From the NCBI GenBank assembly GCA_003210315.1, contig QCVQ01000014.1, positions 1 to 41,827 of the forward strand: a DNA stretch of 41,827 nucleotides. Reading direction: 5' to 3'. This stretch comes from Synechococcus sp. AG-686-F08 (lineage in GTDB: Bacteria > Cyanobacteriota > Cyanobacteriia > PCC-6307 > Cyanobiaceae). The notes beneath the pieces were generated by a model. It was not told the DNA's origin. It saw only the letters and a program-made list of their open reading frames with translations, and made no database searches. The position numbers and the translations under genes are program-made. Shown piece after piece: positions 15,075-25,009 of this stretch (the stretch's first letter is position 1; every line of letters begins with the position of its first letter).

Positions 15075-18000
15075 ATGCCCAGGCGGAACGATCTTCGTCG
15101 CATCCTCCTGTTGGGTTCCGGACCGATTGTGATCGGACAGGCCTGCGAGTTCGACTATTCAGGAACTCAGGCATGTAAAGCCCTGAGGGCAGAAGGCTTT
15201 GAGGTGATTCTGATCAACTCAAATCCGGCCTCGATCATGACGGATCCGGAAATGGCGGATCGCACCTACGTTGAGCCGCTCACGCCAGATGTTGTCACGC
15301 GCGTGATTGAACAAGAGCGGCCGGATGCCTTGCTGCCAACCATGGGTGGGCAGACCGCGCTCAATCTGGCCGTAACTCTCGCTGAGAATGGAACGCTGGA
15401 GCGTTTCGGCGTTGAGTTAATCGGTGCTGATCTCAAGGCGATTCAAAAAGCGGAAGACCGGCAGCTGTTCAAGCAAGCAATGGAGTGCATTGGCGTTCAT
15501 GTTTGCCCCTCAGGAATCGCCTCCAATCTTGAAGAAGCTGAATCTGTTGGTGCCTCGATTAGCAGCTACCCACGCATCATTCGACCTGCCTTCACGCTTG
15601 GCGGGAGCGGTGGCGGGATCGCCTACAACCCTGAGGAATTCAGCGCTATTTGTAAAACGGGGCTTGATGCCAGTCCTGTCTCGCAGATCCTGATTGAGAA
15701 ATCTTTGCTCGGTTGGAAGGAGTTTGAGCTTGAGGTGATGCGTGATTTGGCAGACAACGTCGTGATTGTTTGCAGCATTGAGAATTTGGATCCAATGGGG
15801 GTCCATACCGGTGACTCGATCACCGTTGCACCGGCTCAAACGCTCACTGATCGCGAATACCAAAGGCTGCGAGACCAATCGATCGCGATCATTCGTGAAA
15901 TTGGTGTGGCCACAGGTGGAAGCAATATTCAGTTCGCCATTAATCCTGCTGACGGCGAAGTCGTTGTGATTGAAATGAATCCAAGGGTGAGTCGCTCCTC
16001 TGCGCTAGCGAGTAAGGCCACTGGATTTCCGATTGCCAAGATCGCGGCGAGGTTGGCAATCGGGTACACCCTCGATGAGATCCTCAACGACATCACTGGA
16101 AAGACACCTGCCTGTTTCGAGCCCACCATTGACTATGTGGTCACGAAAGTGCCTCGTTTTGCCTTCGAAAAGTTTCGTGGATCTCCGGCTGTTCTGACAA
16201 CAGCGATGAAGTCGGTCGGAGAGGCAATGGCGATTGGTCGTTGTTTCGAAGAGTCGTTCCAGAAAGCATTGCGCTCCCTGGAGACTGGCCTGTCTGGATG
16301 GGGTGGGGACCGACTGGAGCCATCGTCCTCCAAAACCGAACTTGAACGCTCACTACGGACACCATCTCCCGATCGGATTTTGTCTGTTCGCAGCGCCATG
16401 CTGTCTGGAATGACTGATGCCCATATCCATGAATTAAGTCATATTGACCCTTGGTTTCTTGCTAAGTTAAGAGGATTAATTAATGTCGAATCTGAGCTTT
16501 TAAAGGGGCGAACTCTGGAAGAGCTTGATGAGCAAACGCTCTTTACAGTCAAGGCTCTTGGGTATTCAGATCGGCAAATTGCCTGGTTTGTTGATAGTGA
16601 AGAGCTGAATGTTCGAGAGCATAGAGATCGGTTGGGTGTGACACCTGTGTTTAAAACAGTGGATACCTGTGCGGCTGAATTTGCTTCATCTACTCCTTAT
16701 CACTATTCAACTTATGAGCGTCCGCTGCTTCGTTTGAAGCCAGATGGACAACTTCAGCAGATGGCTCCATCCACTGAGATTTCCGCTGAAACTAGACCTA
16801 AATTGATGATTTTGGGTGGTGGCCCGAACCGCATTGGGCAAGGTATTGAATTCGATTATTGTTGTTGTCATGCTTCTTTCTCGGCGCAGGACCAGGGTTT
16901 TGCGACGGTGATGTTAAACAGCAATCCCGAGACGGTGTCGACGGATTACGACAGTAGTGATCGGCTTTATTTTGAGCCCCTAACGCTCGAAGATGTCTTG
17001 AATGTGATTGAGGCAGAGCGCCCCAATGGAGTGATTGTTCAATTCGGTGGTCAGACACCACTCAAGCTTGCATTGCCGCTTTTGAATTGGCTTTCCACAC
17101 CGAAAGGACTCTCGACTGGGACCCAGATTTGGGGCACATCACCAGAATCGATTGATCTTGCAGAAGATCGAGAACAGTTTGAGGCCATCCTTCGGAAACT
17201 TGAGATCCGTCAACCTCGAAATGGTCTAGCCCGAAGTGAATTGGAAGCACGCTCCATTGCTAACAAGGTTGGTTATCCCGTTGTCGTTCGACCTTCCTAC
17301 GTCTTGGGTGGGCGCGCCATGGAAGTTGTGTACGACGAGGCCGAGCTCAATCGCTACATGAAAGAAGCTGTTCAAGTTGAGCCAGATCACCCTGTACTCA
17401 TTGATCAGTATTTGGAAAATGCTGTTGAGGTTGATGTTGATGCCCTTTGTGATCATGAGGGCACGGTTGTGATTGGCGGCTTGATGGAACACATCGAACC
17501 TGCAGGAATTCACTCCGGAGATTCCGCATGTTGTTTGCCATCTATTTCCTTAAGTGAAGACGCTTTGTCCCTAATTCGTCGTTGGAGTGAGGCGTTAGCG
17601 ACCACATTGAAAGTGCAAGGATTAATTAATCTGCAATTTGCAGTTCAAAGGGCTGCCGACGGCCAGGAGAAAGTCTTCATCATTGAAGCCAATCCTCGTG
17701 CTTCTCGCACTGTTCCTTTTGTGGCGAAAGCCACCGGTGTTCCTTTGGCCCGCTTAGCAACGCGTTTGATGGCTGGTGAAACATTGAGCCAGGTTGGTCT
17801 GCTCCGCGAGCCTGTTCCGCCTTTGCAGTCTGTTAAAGAAGCGGTGCTTCCCTTCCGGCGTTTTCCTGGATCTGATTCCCTTCTTGGCCCCGAGATGCGC
17901 TCGACGGGTGAAGTGATGGGTTCTGCTTCCGATTTCGGCATGGCTTTTGCCAAGGCAGAACTAGCGGCAGGTGAAGCACTTCCGACGTCTGGAAACGTCT

Positions 18001-18398
18001 TTCTTTCTACGCATGATCGCGATAAGACGGCCTTAGTGCCTGTGGCGAGCCAGCTGATCGACTTGGGCTTCAAATTGATCGCAACGTCTGGAACCGCTCA
18101 AGCTTTGCGCGATGAAGGGTTGGAGGTGGAGTCCGTTCTCAAGGTGCATGAGGGACGGCCCAACATTGAAGATTTAATTCGCTCTGGAGGCGTACAGCTG
18201 GTAGTTAATACGCCGATTGGACGCCAAGCTGCTCATGATGATCGCTATTTACGCCGGGCCGCTCTCGACTATTCCGTTCCCACAGTCACCACACTGGCTG
18301 GTGCGCGTGCTGCTGTTGAGGCGATTGAGGCCTTGCAAACTCGAACAATCGTGATCCATGCTCTGCAGGACGTCCATTCATCGCTTGCTGGCCAGTAG
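15075..18398 (+). CDS. carB: carbamoyl-phosphate synthase large subunit
   Basis: A 1107-residue cytoplasmic enzyme that makes carbamoyl phosphate from bicarbonate, ATP and glutamine-derived ammonia, feeding pyrimidine and arginine synthesis. The two homologous halves are evident. The first starts with [20 protein letters not shown] (residues 11-30) and has ATP-grasp motifs [13 protein letters not shown] and [10 protein letters not shown]. The second starts with [17 protein letters not shown] and has [12 protein letters not shown] and EANPRASRT. The C-terminal 130 residues form the MGS-like allosteric domain. The middle of the gene, from about 16,430 on, is more AT-rich. Length is typical. The glutaminase subunit carA is not in this window. 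DUF3386 follows 26 bases later. Confidence 0.97.
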   Translation: MPRRNDLRRILLLGSGPIVIGQACEFDYSGTQACKALRAEGFEVILINSNPASIMTDPEMADRTYVEPLTPDVVTRVIEQERPDALLPTMGGQTALNLAVTLAENGTLERFGVELIGADLKAIQKAEDRQLFKQAMECIGVHVCPSGIASNLEEAESVGASISSYPRIIRPAFTLGGSGGGIAYNPEEFSAICKTGLDASPVSQILIEKSLLGWKEFELEVMRDLADNVVIVCSIENLDPMGVHTGDSITVAPAQTLTDREYQRLRDQSIAIIREIGVATGGSNIQFAINPADGEVVVIEMNPRVSRSSALASKATGFPIAKIAARLAIGYTLDEILNDITGKTPACFEPTIDYVVTKVPRFAFEKFRGSPAVLTTAMKSVGEAMAIGRCFEESFQKALRSLETGLSGWGGDRLEPSSSKTELERSLRTPSPDRILSVRSAMLSGMTDAHIHELSHIDPWFLAKLRGLINVESELLKGRTLEELDEQTLFTVKALGYSDRQIAWFVDSEELNVREHRDRLGVTPVFKTVDTCAAEFASSTPYHYSTYERPLLRLKPDGQLQQMAPSTEISAETRPKLMILGGGPNRIGQGIEFDYCCCHASFSAQDQGFATVMLNSNPETVSTDYDSSDRLYFEPLTLEDVLNVIEAERPNGVIVQFGGQTPLKLALPLLNWLSTPKGLSTGTQIWGTSPESIDLAEDREQFEAILRKLEIRQPRNGLARSELEARSIANKVGYPVVVRPSYVLGGRAMEVVYDEAELNRYMKEAVQVEPDHPVLIDQYLENAVEVDVDALCDHEGTVVIGGLMEHIEPAGIHSGDSACCLPSISLSEDALSLIRRWSEALATTLKVQGLINLQFAVQRAADGQEKVFIIEANPRASRTVPFVAKATGVPLARLATRLMAGETLSQVGLLREPVPPLQSVKEAVLPFRRFPGSDSLLGPEMRSTGEVMGSASDFGMAFAKAELAAGEALPTSGNVFLSTHDRDKTALVPVASQLIDLGFKLIATSGTAQALRDEGLEVESVLKVHEGRPNIEDLIRSGGVQLVVNTPIGRQAAHDDRYLRRAALDYSVPTVTTLAGARAAVEAIEALQTRTIVIHALQDVHSSLAGQ

Positions 18399-18424
18399 GG
18401 TTTTAAAAGCTTGCTTTTGATCCT

Positions 18425-19096
18425 TTGACCACGACTTCCGCGACAGTTATTGCTCCAGGCAGCGATTGCCGGGATGCTTTTCGTGCTGCTTATCAAAACC
18501 GCTACACCTGGGAGCCGGGATTTGCTGGATATTCAGGTCGTTGCATTTGGCTACAAGGTGATCGCTCTGTTGAAGGGACTTTCCGTGTTGGTGCTGATTT
18601 AAAAGCGAAGGTTGAGGGGGTCACTGATGCTGAAGTTGAGAAGGCATTCGCCTCGCAATTGTGGGAAGTTTGTATTCATCGCGTCCGCCGCACATTTGAA
18701 CAGACCCATTCTGAAAATACATTCACCGCTGGAGATTGCACCGATGAAGGCCTCGAAATCATCATTGGTGGGAAAGGTCAGGGAGATAAGTACCGTATTA
18801 AAGATGATGTTGTGACGATGGTTCACCGTCACATTCACGGAACGGTGGTGACCATCCACACAGAGAGCACAACGAATACTGGAGATGGCTATCTCAGTCG
18901 TTCCTACACCAGTCAATACGCTGATCCGGCGACTGGAGAAGCTCGGGGAGGAATGAATCGCTTTACTGACACCTTTGTTCCCGTTTCTGAGGGTGGATCT
19001 TGGGTGTTGAGCGAGCGCACAATTCGTACGGATGCTTTCGGAGATTCTCCCGCTAGTGAGCAGACTTTTCGTTTTGTTGACCTGACAAGCGCTTGA
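18425..19096 (+). CDS. DUF3386 family protein
   Basis: A 223-residue protein matching the cyanobacterial/plastid DUF3386 family by pattern. It has an N-terminal AFRAAYQNRYTWEPGFAGY (about 18-36), a beta-rich body with V-E-G-T-F-R-V-G (about 49-56) and the HTEST...DGYLSRSYTSQY segment near residues 145-165. There is no signal peptide or membrane helix. Function is unknown; the fold is probably a lipocalin/START-like beta barrel, which I infer only from the strand pattern. The start is TTG 18425, the first in-frame start after carB. The gene is 26 bases downstream of carB and probably read through from it. Confidence 0.75.
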   Translation: MTTTSATVIAPGSDCRDAFRAAYQNRYTWEPGFAGYSGRCIWLQGDRSVEGTFRVGADLKAKVEGVTDAEVEKAFASQLWEVCIHRVRRTFEQTHSENTFTAGDCTDEGLEIIIGGKGQGDKYRIKDDVVTMVHRHIHGTVVTIHTESTTNTGDGYLSRSYTSQYADPATGEARGGMNRFTDTFVPVSEGGSWVLSERTIRTDAFGDSPASEQTFRFVDLTSA

Positions 19097-19105
19097 AATG
19101 TGGCA

Positions 19106-19130
19106 CCATCAGCTGAGATTCAGTTGATGG
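19106..19130 (+). promoter_or_regulatory. hairpin ending at the start codon of the symporter gene
   Basis: CCATCAGCTGA (19106-19116) pairs with TCAGTTGATGG (19120-19130) over 11 pairs, with one G.U, around a 3-base loop. The last paired base touches the ATG at 19131. The stem therefore covers the whole ribosome-binding region of the AGCS symporter mRNA and also an out-of-frame ATG at 19127. No T run follows, so it is not a terminator. A role in translation control is inferred. Confidence 0.5.
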
Positions 19131-20471
19131 ATGGAATCAGTTATTTCTGCAGTTAACGATCCCATTAATGGGATCGTTTGGGGGTGGCCGATGGTCATCT
19201 TGATCGCAGCCACGGGCATCCTTTTGATGTTTGGCCTGCGGTTAATGCCATTGCAACGCTTGATTTTTGGCGTTCGAGTGCTGGCTACCAGGTCGACCGC
19301 CTCTGAGGAAGGAGATATTTCTCCTTTTGCAGCCTTGATGACATCCCTGTCGGCCACGATTGGCACCGGCAATATTGCCGGTGTTGCAGGAGCTATTGCC
19401 GTTGGTGGACCAGGGGCTGTGTTTTGGATGTGGGTGATTGCCGTGTTTGGCATCGCCACCAAATATGGCGAGGCTGTCTTGGCTGTGAAATATCGGGAAG
19501 TGGATGCTCTTGGAAACCACGTCGGTGGGCCGATGTATTACATCCGCAATGGTTTAGGCAATAACTGGCAATGGCTTGCTGTTTTGTTTGCCACATTTGG
19601 AATGCTGGCTGGATTTGGGATTGGCAACGGAGTTCAGTGTTTTGAAGTCTCCAGTGCACTGGAAGCTTTTGGTATCCCCAGGTTGGCCACCGGATTGGTG
19701 CTTGGCGCCCTCGTTTTTGCAGTGATTATTGGTGGTATTGACCGCATTTCTCAAGCTGCCTCAGCCCTAGTCCCAGCAATGACCGTTCTCTATATCGTTG
19801 CTTGCATTGTTGTTTTAGGAATCAATATTGTTGATGTACCTGCTGCTTTTGGAACGATTTTTTCTAATGCTTTCAGTGGAGAAGCTGCTGTAGGTGGAGC
19901 GGTTGGACAGGTAGTCCTGATGGGATTTAAACGCGGTATCTTTTCCAACGAAGCGGGTTTAGGCAGTGCACCGATTGCCCATGCGGCCGCCAAAACCAAT
20001 GATCCAGTTCGTCAGGGCACTGTGGCGATGTTGGGGACGGTGATTGATACCTTGATTCTGTGCACGTTGACGGCACTCGTCATCATCACTAGTGGTGTTT
20101 ATGGCGGAGGTGAGTCGGGAGCCAACCTCTCGATTTTGGCATTCAATACAGGTTTGAACGGTGCCGGATGGGTTGTGACCGCTGGTCTCGTGGTCTTTGC
20201 GTTCACCACCGTTCTTGGTTGGAGTTTTTATGGAGAGCGCTGCACGGAATTCTTGTTTGGCGAAAGGGCTATCAAGCCCTTCCGCTTTGTATGGGTTGCC
20301 GTTGTTGTGATCGGCTCGGTGGCAGGAGATCGCGGTGTTGTTTGGGGTGTTGCTGACACCCTGAATGGCTTGATGGCACTCCCAAACCTTGTGTCTCTGC
20401 TCTTGCTTTCGCCAGTGATTTTTAAACTCACAAGCGACTACAACTTCAATCGTTCTCAGGAAGAGGGCTGA
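19131..20471 (+). CDS. AGCS-family sodium:alanine/glycine symporter
   Basis: A 446-residue inner-membrane symporter of the alanine/glycine:cation symporter (AGCS, DagA/AlsT) family, importing small neutral amino acids with Na+. About eleven hydrophobic helices are visible. Family marks include the SATIGTGNIAGVAGAIAVGG stretch (about 74-93) and GPGAVFWMWVIAVFGIATKYGE, the family signature that follows it. Others are GGPMYYIRNGL and the conserved FKRGIFSNEAGLGSAPIAHA (about 267-286). Length is normal. The ribosome-binding region lies in a stable hairpin. The 3' end overlaps the converging DUF6447 gene by 26 bases. Marine picocyanobacteria use such carriers to take up or re-capture amino acids; the exact substrate is inferred. 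Confidence 0.92.
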   Translation: MESVISAVNDPINGIVWGWPMVILIAATGILLMFGLRLMPLQRLIFGVRVLATRSTASEEGDISPFAALMTSLSATIGTGNIAGVAGAIAVGGPGAVFWMWVIAVFGIATKYGEAVLAVKYREVDALGNHVGGPMYYIRNGLGNNWQWLAVLFATFGMLAGFGIGNGVQCFEVSSALEAFGIPRLATGLVLGALVFAVIIGGIDRISQAASALVPAMTVLYIVACIVVLGINIVDVPAAFGTIFSNAFSGEAAVGGAVGQVVLMGFKRGIFSNEAGLGSAPIAHAAAKTNDPVRQGTVAMLGTVIDTLILCTLTALVIITSGVYGGGESGANLSILAFNTGLNGAGWVVTAGLVVFAFTTVLGWSFYGERCTEFLFGERAIKPFRFVWVAVVVIGSVAGDRGVVWGVADTLNGLMALPNLVSLLLLSPVIFKLTSDYNFNRSQEEG

Positions 20472-20685
20472 CCTCTTTGAGTCGTTCGTTGAGCTGCATG
20501 GCCATCGACTGACGCCCAACTGCGAGCACTTTGAGGGTGTCCTCGTGCATACGTAGTTGGGCATCAGCAACCTGCATTCCTCTGACGAGCTCTTTCAGAT
20601 CATCTGGGAGCTTATTGAGGTCATAGCGTTTGCCTTCAAAGGTCAGAATTGGATTCTGGTCTTGAGAGACGGAAGAGCTGGTCAT
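20446..20685 (-). CDS. DUF6447 family small protein
   Basis: A 79-residue soluble protein with the pattern of a widespread small family (DUF6447): I-L-T-F-E-G-K-R-Y-D-L-N-K-L-P-D-D-L-K-E-L-V (about residues 13-34), then a single long charged helix (about 36-70) with a K-V-L-x-V-G-R segment in it. The fold is a short beta-hairpin followed by a coiled-coil-like helix. No function is established. ATG at 20685 is preferred over the in-frame TTG at 20688. Its last 26 bases overlap the end of the symporter gene on the other strand. Confidence 0.7.
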   Translation of the reverse strand: MTSSSVSQDQNPILTFEGKRYDLNKLPDDLKELVRGMQVADAQLRMHEDTLKVLAVGRQSMAMQLNERLKEVSPLPEND

Positions 20686-20738
20686 CAATGAGATGCAATC
20701 GCAAAGATCTTATTAGCTGGTGCGTTTTCTGAAACCAT

Positions 20739-22478
20739 TCATTCGTTGACTCGGATGAATTGCCTTTCGCAGAGTTCTCGATATCTGCCGCCCTGACTCA
20801 TTAGATCGTCATGGCTTCCCTGTTGGCTAATTCGACCATGTTCGAGAACAACAATCAGATCCGCTTCCTGAACCGTTGCCAAACGATGGGCAATCACAAT
20901 GACTGTGCGCCCCAGCATGGCTTGCTTGAGCCCTAGTTGAACAGCTGCTTCCGCCTCTGCATCGAGGGCACTAGTGGCTTCATCCAACAACATCACTGCA
21001 GGATTTCCCAGCACTGCTCTTGCGATGGCAATGCGCTGGAGCTGCCCACCTGACACATTGGTGCCACGCTCTTGAAGACGGGTGTTGTAACCGTCTGGGA
21101 GCCGGATGATGAAGTCATGGGCATTGGCAAGCTTTGCGGCTTGTTGAAGCTGATCCTGCGTGGCCTGTCGGCCAAATCGAATCGCTTCTGCGATCGTTCC
21201 AGAAAAGACACTGCTGCGTTGGGGCACAAGAGCTACCTGTTGCCTCAGATCCCTTGCGCTGACCTGGCTGAGATCTTTGCCATCAAACAGAAGCTGACCT
21301 TTGTTAACGCGATTAAACCGAAGCAGCAGAGAAAACAGCGTCGTTTTACCAGCCCCCGAGGGTCCAACAAGCGCCACGACTTGTCCGGCCTTAATGGTGA
21401 GATTGAAGTCTCGAAGAACGGGTTGTCCTGGCGTGTAAGCGAACTCGACTTGATCAAAGCTCAAATCTCCCCGCAGGCGACCCAGGGGGATCGATGGGAC
21501 AGGGTCTGACGGTTCAGAGGGTTCTTTTTCGATCTCACGCAAACGGCGCAGTGAGGATTGTCCCTGCTGAAATTCGTTGTAATTCGCAGTGACATGGGCA
21601 ATCGGATCGATTAGCAGCACTAAGCCAGTGAGGTAGCTAATCAGTTGAGGTACTGCAAGATCCCCGCTATTGATTCTGATCGCTGCTAAGACCAGGACTG
21701 TTGCGAAACCAAGCACCTCAATGATCCCAACTACGGGATGTTGAAGGGCAACAAGGCGATAGGTGTTGTATCGAGCTTGCCGGTGCTGATCGATTTCTTC
21801 TTCAAAACGGCGTTCCAACCATGGTTCTGCGGCAAAGGCTCGGACGAGAGGTAGCCCTTCGATGGCCTCTCCCAGCAGACCTGCCAGCTCACTGACCTTT
21901 TGTTGACTGCGTTCAGTGGCAATCATCACTCTTGCCCCAAACAGGCTGATCAGCCAGGCAACGAAGGGGGCGAGTATCAGAATCGCAAGCGTTAATTTCC
22001 AGTCAAGCCAAAGCATGTAGCCAAGAACTGCCACCAACTGCAGAGCACTTGGGATGCTGTCGTGGAGGGTTTTGTAGATCACCTCGCTCACACGATCAGC
22101 ATCTTCTGTGAGCCGGTAGGTGAGATCACCGGACGACATTTTTTCCAAGGCACCAAGCTGCACCTTTTGAAGCCTTTGAAATAGGTCCCTTCTCAGCGAT
22201 TGGCTGACTTGTAAAGCAGGGCCTGCAAGGAGGGAATCCTGACCAAATTGAGCAAGTTTTTGGATCGCGAACACCAACAGAACCAGTCCTATGACCGGGA
22301 GGATGCGTTGCAGATCTCCCGATCCCACGTCGGGCAACAGCCTGCCCATCAGTCGCATCAAGACCAACTGGCTGCTGACAAAAACCAGCATGCAGAGAAT
22401 GCCGATCGTCAGCGACCTCCTATGAGGTCGCAGCAGTGGAATCAACCTGCGGAATCCCGCTTCTGATGGCTTCAGCAT
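20739..22478 (-). CDS. ABC exporter (fused membrane and ATPase domains)
   Basis: A 579-residue half-transporter of the MsbA/BmrA-like type that works as a dimer in the inner membrane. Residues about 20-305 hold six helices of the exporter membrane domain, including the EAIEGLPLVRAFAAE coupling region (about 204-218). The ATPase has Walker A GPSGAGKT (372-379), the Q-loop VPQRSSVFSGTI, signature VSGGQLQRIAIARA, Walker B VMLLDEATSALD and the H-loop VIVIAHRLATV. Substrate is unknown; lipids, peptides or drugs are typical for the family. ATG 22478 is preferred over TTG 22481. It is divergent from the S4-protein/tpiA operon, with starts only 40 bases apart, implying overlapping promoters. Confidence 0.92.
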   Translation of the reverse strand: MLKPSEAGFRRLIPLLRPHRRSLTIGILCMLVFVSSQLVLMRLMGRLLPDVGSGDLQRILPVIGLVLLVFAIQKLAQFGQDSLLAGPALQVSQSLRRDLFQRLQKVQLGALEKMSSGDLTYRLTEDADRVSEVIYKTLHDSIPSALQLVAVLGYMLWLDWKLTLAILILAPFVAWLISLFGARVMIATERSQQKVSELAGLLGEAIEGLPLVRAFAAEPWLERRFEEEIDQHRQARYNTYRLVALQHPVVGIIEVLGFATVLVLAAIRINSGDLAVPQLISYLTGLVLLIDPIAHVTANYNEFQQGQSSLRRLREIEKEPSEPSDPVPSIPLGRLRGDLSFDQVEFAYTPGQPVLRDFNLTIKAGQVVALVGPSGAGKTTLFSLLLRFNRVNKGQLLFDGKDLSQVSARDLRQQVALVPQRSSVFSGTIAEAIRFGRQATQDQLQQAAKLANAHDFIIRLPDGYNTRLQERGTNVSGGQLQRIAIARAVLGNPAVMLLDEATSALDAEAEAAVQLGLKQAMLGRTVIVIAHRLATVQEADLIVVLEHGRISQQGSHDDLMSQGGRYRELCERQFIRVNE

Positions 22479-22520
22479 CAAGTCAGACTATCAATGGCGA
22501 TTGGACTGATTGGTGCAGCA

Positions 22521-22718
22521 ATGAGACTTGATCAATTCCTTAAATGGATGGGCTGGGTCGCAACGGGTGGAGAAGCCAAGTTGAGGATTCAGGGGGGTGA
22601 CGTGTTCGTCAATGGCGACCTTGAGCAACGGCGTGGCCGTCAACTGAAAGCTGGCGATCGCGTCCAAATGGGTGTCGACTCTGCCGAAGTTTCGGATTCT
22701 CTTCAGGCTGGGCCTTAA
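22521..22718 (+). CDS. small S4-domain RNA-binding protein
   Basis: A 65-residue stand-alone S4 domain (YbcJ/RlbA-like), expected to bind structured RNA such as rRNA or tRNA. The pattern M-R-L-D-Q-F-L-K-W, then G-G-E-A-K-L-R-I-Q-G-G-D-V-F-V-N-G and R-R-G-R-Q-L-K-A-G-D-R-V is complete. I start at ATG 22521 because the family begins with this M-x-L-D-Q-F-L-K-W. An upstream in-frame ATG at 22494 would add nine residues. It leads the run S4 protein - tpiA - folP, with tpiA 33 bases downstream. Its RNA target is unknown. Confidence 0.8.
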   Translation: MRLDQFLKWMGWVATGGEAKLRIQGGDVFVNGDLEQRRGRQLKAGDRVQMGVDSAEVSDSLQAGP

Positions 22719-22751
22719 GTTGTCAGCTGCTGAGCTGCAGAGGACGGAAGC

Positions 22752-23483
22752 GTGCGCAAACCGGTGATTGCTGGCAACTGGAAAATGCACATGACCTGTG
22801 CGCAAGCCAGGGAATGGATGGGCACGTTTCTTCCTCTTATTTCAGAGCTGCCCAACGACCGACATTTGGTGGTGGCTCCACCGTTTACGGCGATCAGCAC
22901 GCTTGCTGAGCTGAGCAAAGGAACCCGCCTTGAACTGTCCAGTCAGAACGTGCACTGGGAGGGAGAAGGCGCTTACACCGCTGAGATTTCCCCGAGCATG
23001 CTCAAGGAGCACAACGTTGAATACGCGATCGTTGGCCACAGTGAGCCTCGCAAGTATTTCAGCGAGAGTGATGAACAGATCAATCACCGGGCTCGATCAG
23101 CTCAAACGAATGGTTTGATCCCGATCGTTTGTGTCGGAGAAAGCGACGAACAGCGCAGCCGGGGTGAGGCTGAGCGGGTCATCCGTCGTCAGGTTGAGCA
23201 AGGCTTAGAAGGTCTGGATCCCAGCCAGCTGGTTGTGGCCTATGAGCCAATCTGGGCGATTGGTACCGGCAAAACGTGTGAAGCGAGTGAAGCCAATCGC
23301 ATCTGCGGATTGATTCGGAGTTGGGTTGGCTCACCAGATTTGATTATTCAGTACGGGGGGTCTGTGAAACCAGCAAACATTGATCAGTTGATGGGTATGA
23401 GTGATATCGATGGGGTCTTGGTTGGCGGCGCCTCCCTTGATCCTGAAGGTTTCGGGCGGATCGCGAATTACATCAAGAGCTGA
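22752..23483 (+). CDS. tpiA: triosephosphate isomerase
   Basis: Interconverts dihydroxyacetone phosphate and glyceraldehyde 3-phosphate in the Calvin cycle and glycolysis. It has 243 residues in one TIM barrel with the full active site: AGNWKMH with Lys11, VGHSEPR with His96, and [12 protein letters not shown] with Glu165 plus the flexible loop 6. The phosphate-binding YGGSVKPAN and VLVGGASL strands complete it. The start is GTG 22752, with GGA upstream. It is followed by folP six bases later. Nothing odd is seen. Confidence 0.97.
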   Translation: MRKPVIAGNWKMHMTCAQAREWMGTFLPLISELPNDRHLVVAPPFTAISTLAELSKGTRLELSSQNVHWEGEGAYTAEISPSMLKEHNVEYAIVGHSEPRKYFSESDEQINHRARSAQTNGLIPIVCVGESDEQRSRGEAERVIRRQVEQGLEGLDPSQLVVAYEPIWAIGTGKTCEASEANRICGLIRSWVGSPDLIIQYGGSVKPANIDQLMGMSDIDGVLVGGASLDPEGFGRIANYIKS

Positions 23484-23489
23484 CGCGCG

Positions 23490-24323
23490 ATGCGCTGGCC
23501 GAAGGATTGGGGCACGCGTACTGCTGTGATGGGAGTGATCAACCTCACTCCCGATTCCTTTAGTGATGGTGGTCAGTTCAACCAACTGAATAGGGCATTG
23601 GCTGAGGCATCTCGTCAGATTGCTTCTGGGGCTGAATGTCTGGATCTCGGAGCCCAAAGCACCAGACCGAATGCCATTGAAGTGGGAGCGGATGAGGAAC
23701 TCAAGCGTCTGTTGCCAACCCTGAGGGCCATACGTGCAGCGCACCCCAAGGTTTTGATTTCGGTCGATACCTTCCTTGCCGGGGTCGCCAACAAGGCTCT
23801 TGAGGCTGGTGCTGATTGGATTAACGACGTCAGTGGTGGACGACGTGATTCAGAGATGTTGTCTCTGATTGCTGATGCTGGTTGTCCGTTCGTTTTGATG
23901 CACAGTCGCGGAACGAGCCAAACGATGGATCGCTGCACGGATTACGGAGAACAAGGTGTTGTGCAAGGTGTTTTAGACGAATTACGTGCAGCTACAAATC
24001 GTGCATTGAGGGCCGGAGTGAGTTGTGACCAGTTGCTCTGGGATCCAGGCCTTGGCTTTGCCAAAACAACGGAACAAAACCTCAGCCTGCTGAAGCAGCT
24101 CGACACACTCGTCGCTGAGGGGATTCCCCTCCTCGTAGGACCCTCGCGAAAACGTTTTATCGGTGCTGTCCTGGATGAACCAAGAGCGCGTGCTCGCCTT
24201 TGGGGTACGGCAGCAGTCTGTGCTCGGGCCGTGGATGCTGGTGTCGCCGTTCTGCGTGTGCACGACGTAGGACCTATTCACCAGGTGGTGACTATGGCCT
24301 CGGCGATTGCTTCAGATCGCTAG
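23490..24323 (+). CDS. folP: dihydropteroate synthase
   Basis: Joins p-aminobenzoate to hydroxymethyl-dihydropterin diphosphate to give dihydropteroate in folate synthesis. A 277-residue TIM barrel with the two DHPS signatures: V-M-G-V-I-N-L-T-P-D-S-F-S-D-G-G (12-27) and the pterin-binding L-D-L-G-A-Q-S-T-R-P (51-60). Also seen are V-S-V-D-T-F and N-D-V-S-G-G, the WDPGLGFAKTTEQN segment and the final R-V-H-D-V. The ATG is six bases after the tpiA stop, so the two are probably co-translated. The DCC-family gene follows directly. Cytoplasmic. Confidence 0.96.
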   Translation: MRWPKDWGTRTAVMGVINLTPDSFSDGGQFNQLNRALAEASRQIASGAECLDLGAQSTRPNAIEVGADEELKRLLPTLRAIRAAHPKVLISVDTFLAGVANKALEAGADWINDVSGGRRDSEMLSLIADAGCPFVLMHSRGTSQTMDRCTDYGEQGVVQGVLDELRAATNRALRAGVSCDQLLWDPGLGFAKTTEQNLSLLKQLDTLVAEGIPLLVGPSRKRFIGAVLDEPRARARLWGTAAVCARAVDAGVAVLRVHDVGPIHQVVTMASAIASDR

Positions 24324-24351
24324 AACAGCTATCCAATTGCATGGGTCGACC

Positions 24352-24750
24352 ATGAGTGAACCAAGTCTCACTCTTCTGTACGACGGTGCTTGTCCGCTTT
24401 GTCTTCGTGAAGTCACGTTTTTGAAACGCAGAGATCTGCATGGAAGACTTTCTTTTGTCGACATCGACCGTCATGCCTATGATCCTGCCCAATGGCGGGG
24501 AATTAGCTACAGAGATGCGATGGCCCGTATCCATGCCATACGTGCTGACGGGGAGATTCTTAAGGATGTGGCTGTGTTCCGCGAGGCCTATCGCTGCGTT
24601 GGGCTTGGTTGGATCTATGCCCCTACCGAATGGCCTCTCATTGGACGATTGATCGATCGGATTTACGCCCTTTGGGCCTCGCAGCGGTTGCGAATGACAG
24701 GTCGCGCAAGCCTTGATCAACTCTGTAATTGCAAGCAAATTGCACCTTGA
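24352..24750 (+). CDS. DCC-family thiol-disulfide oxidoreductase-like protein (DUF393)
   Basis: A 132-residue protein of the DCC family, named after its N-terminal D-x-x-C-x-x-C motif. Here YDGACPLC places Cys14 and Cys17 after a hydrophobic strand, the thioredoxin-like arrangement. Downstream features such as FVDIDRHAYDP and the WPLIGRLIDRIYALWA helix match the family. A redox or metal-binding role is predicted, but no substrate is known. The chosen ATG at 24352 leaves 28 bases after folP. The open frame extends back to 24307, inside folP, without adding family sequence. A last Cys pair (C-N-C) lies near the C-terminus. Confidence 0.82.
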   Translation: MSEPSLTLLYDGACPLCLREVTFLKRRDLHGRLSFVDIDRHAYDPAQWRGISYRDAMARIHAIRADGEILKDVAVFREAYRCVGLGWIYAPTEWPLIGRLIDRIYALWASQRLRMTGRASLDQLCNCKQIAP

Positions 24751-25009
24751 TTGCTTGCTGAATTTGTCTTAATAGTTGATTGAAGGATTAATAATTTTTC
24801 GCTTTTGCTTAAATGTTATCCAAAGCTAGGTTTTGTTTTTGTTTCGTAAACTATATGATTCTTATCCTTAAGGTAAAGGCATTCCAGGTTTAATGGGTTT
24901 GGCTTTTAGGATGAATATTTAGGTGTGCTGCACTCTTAGGATTGTTGCGTCTATTTCTTGATTTTGTTCCTGATTATTTTATATCGATGATGCAGGGAGA
25001 GGTGTCTGC

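Noticed and set aside
22650-22662. GCGATCGC (HIP1) octamer
   Set aside because: Only isolated copies are seen, not the enrichment found in HIP1-rich cyanobacteria.
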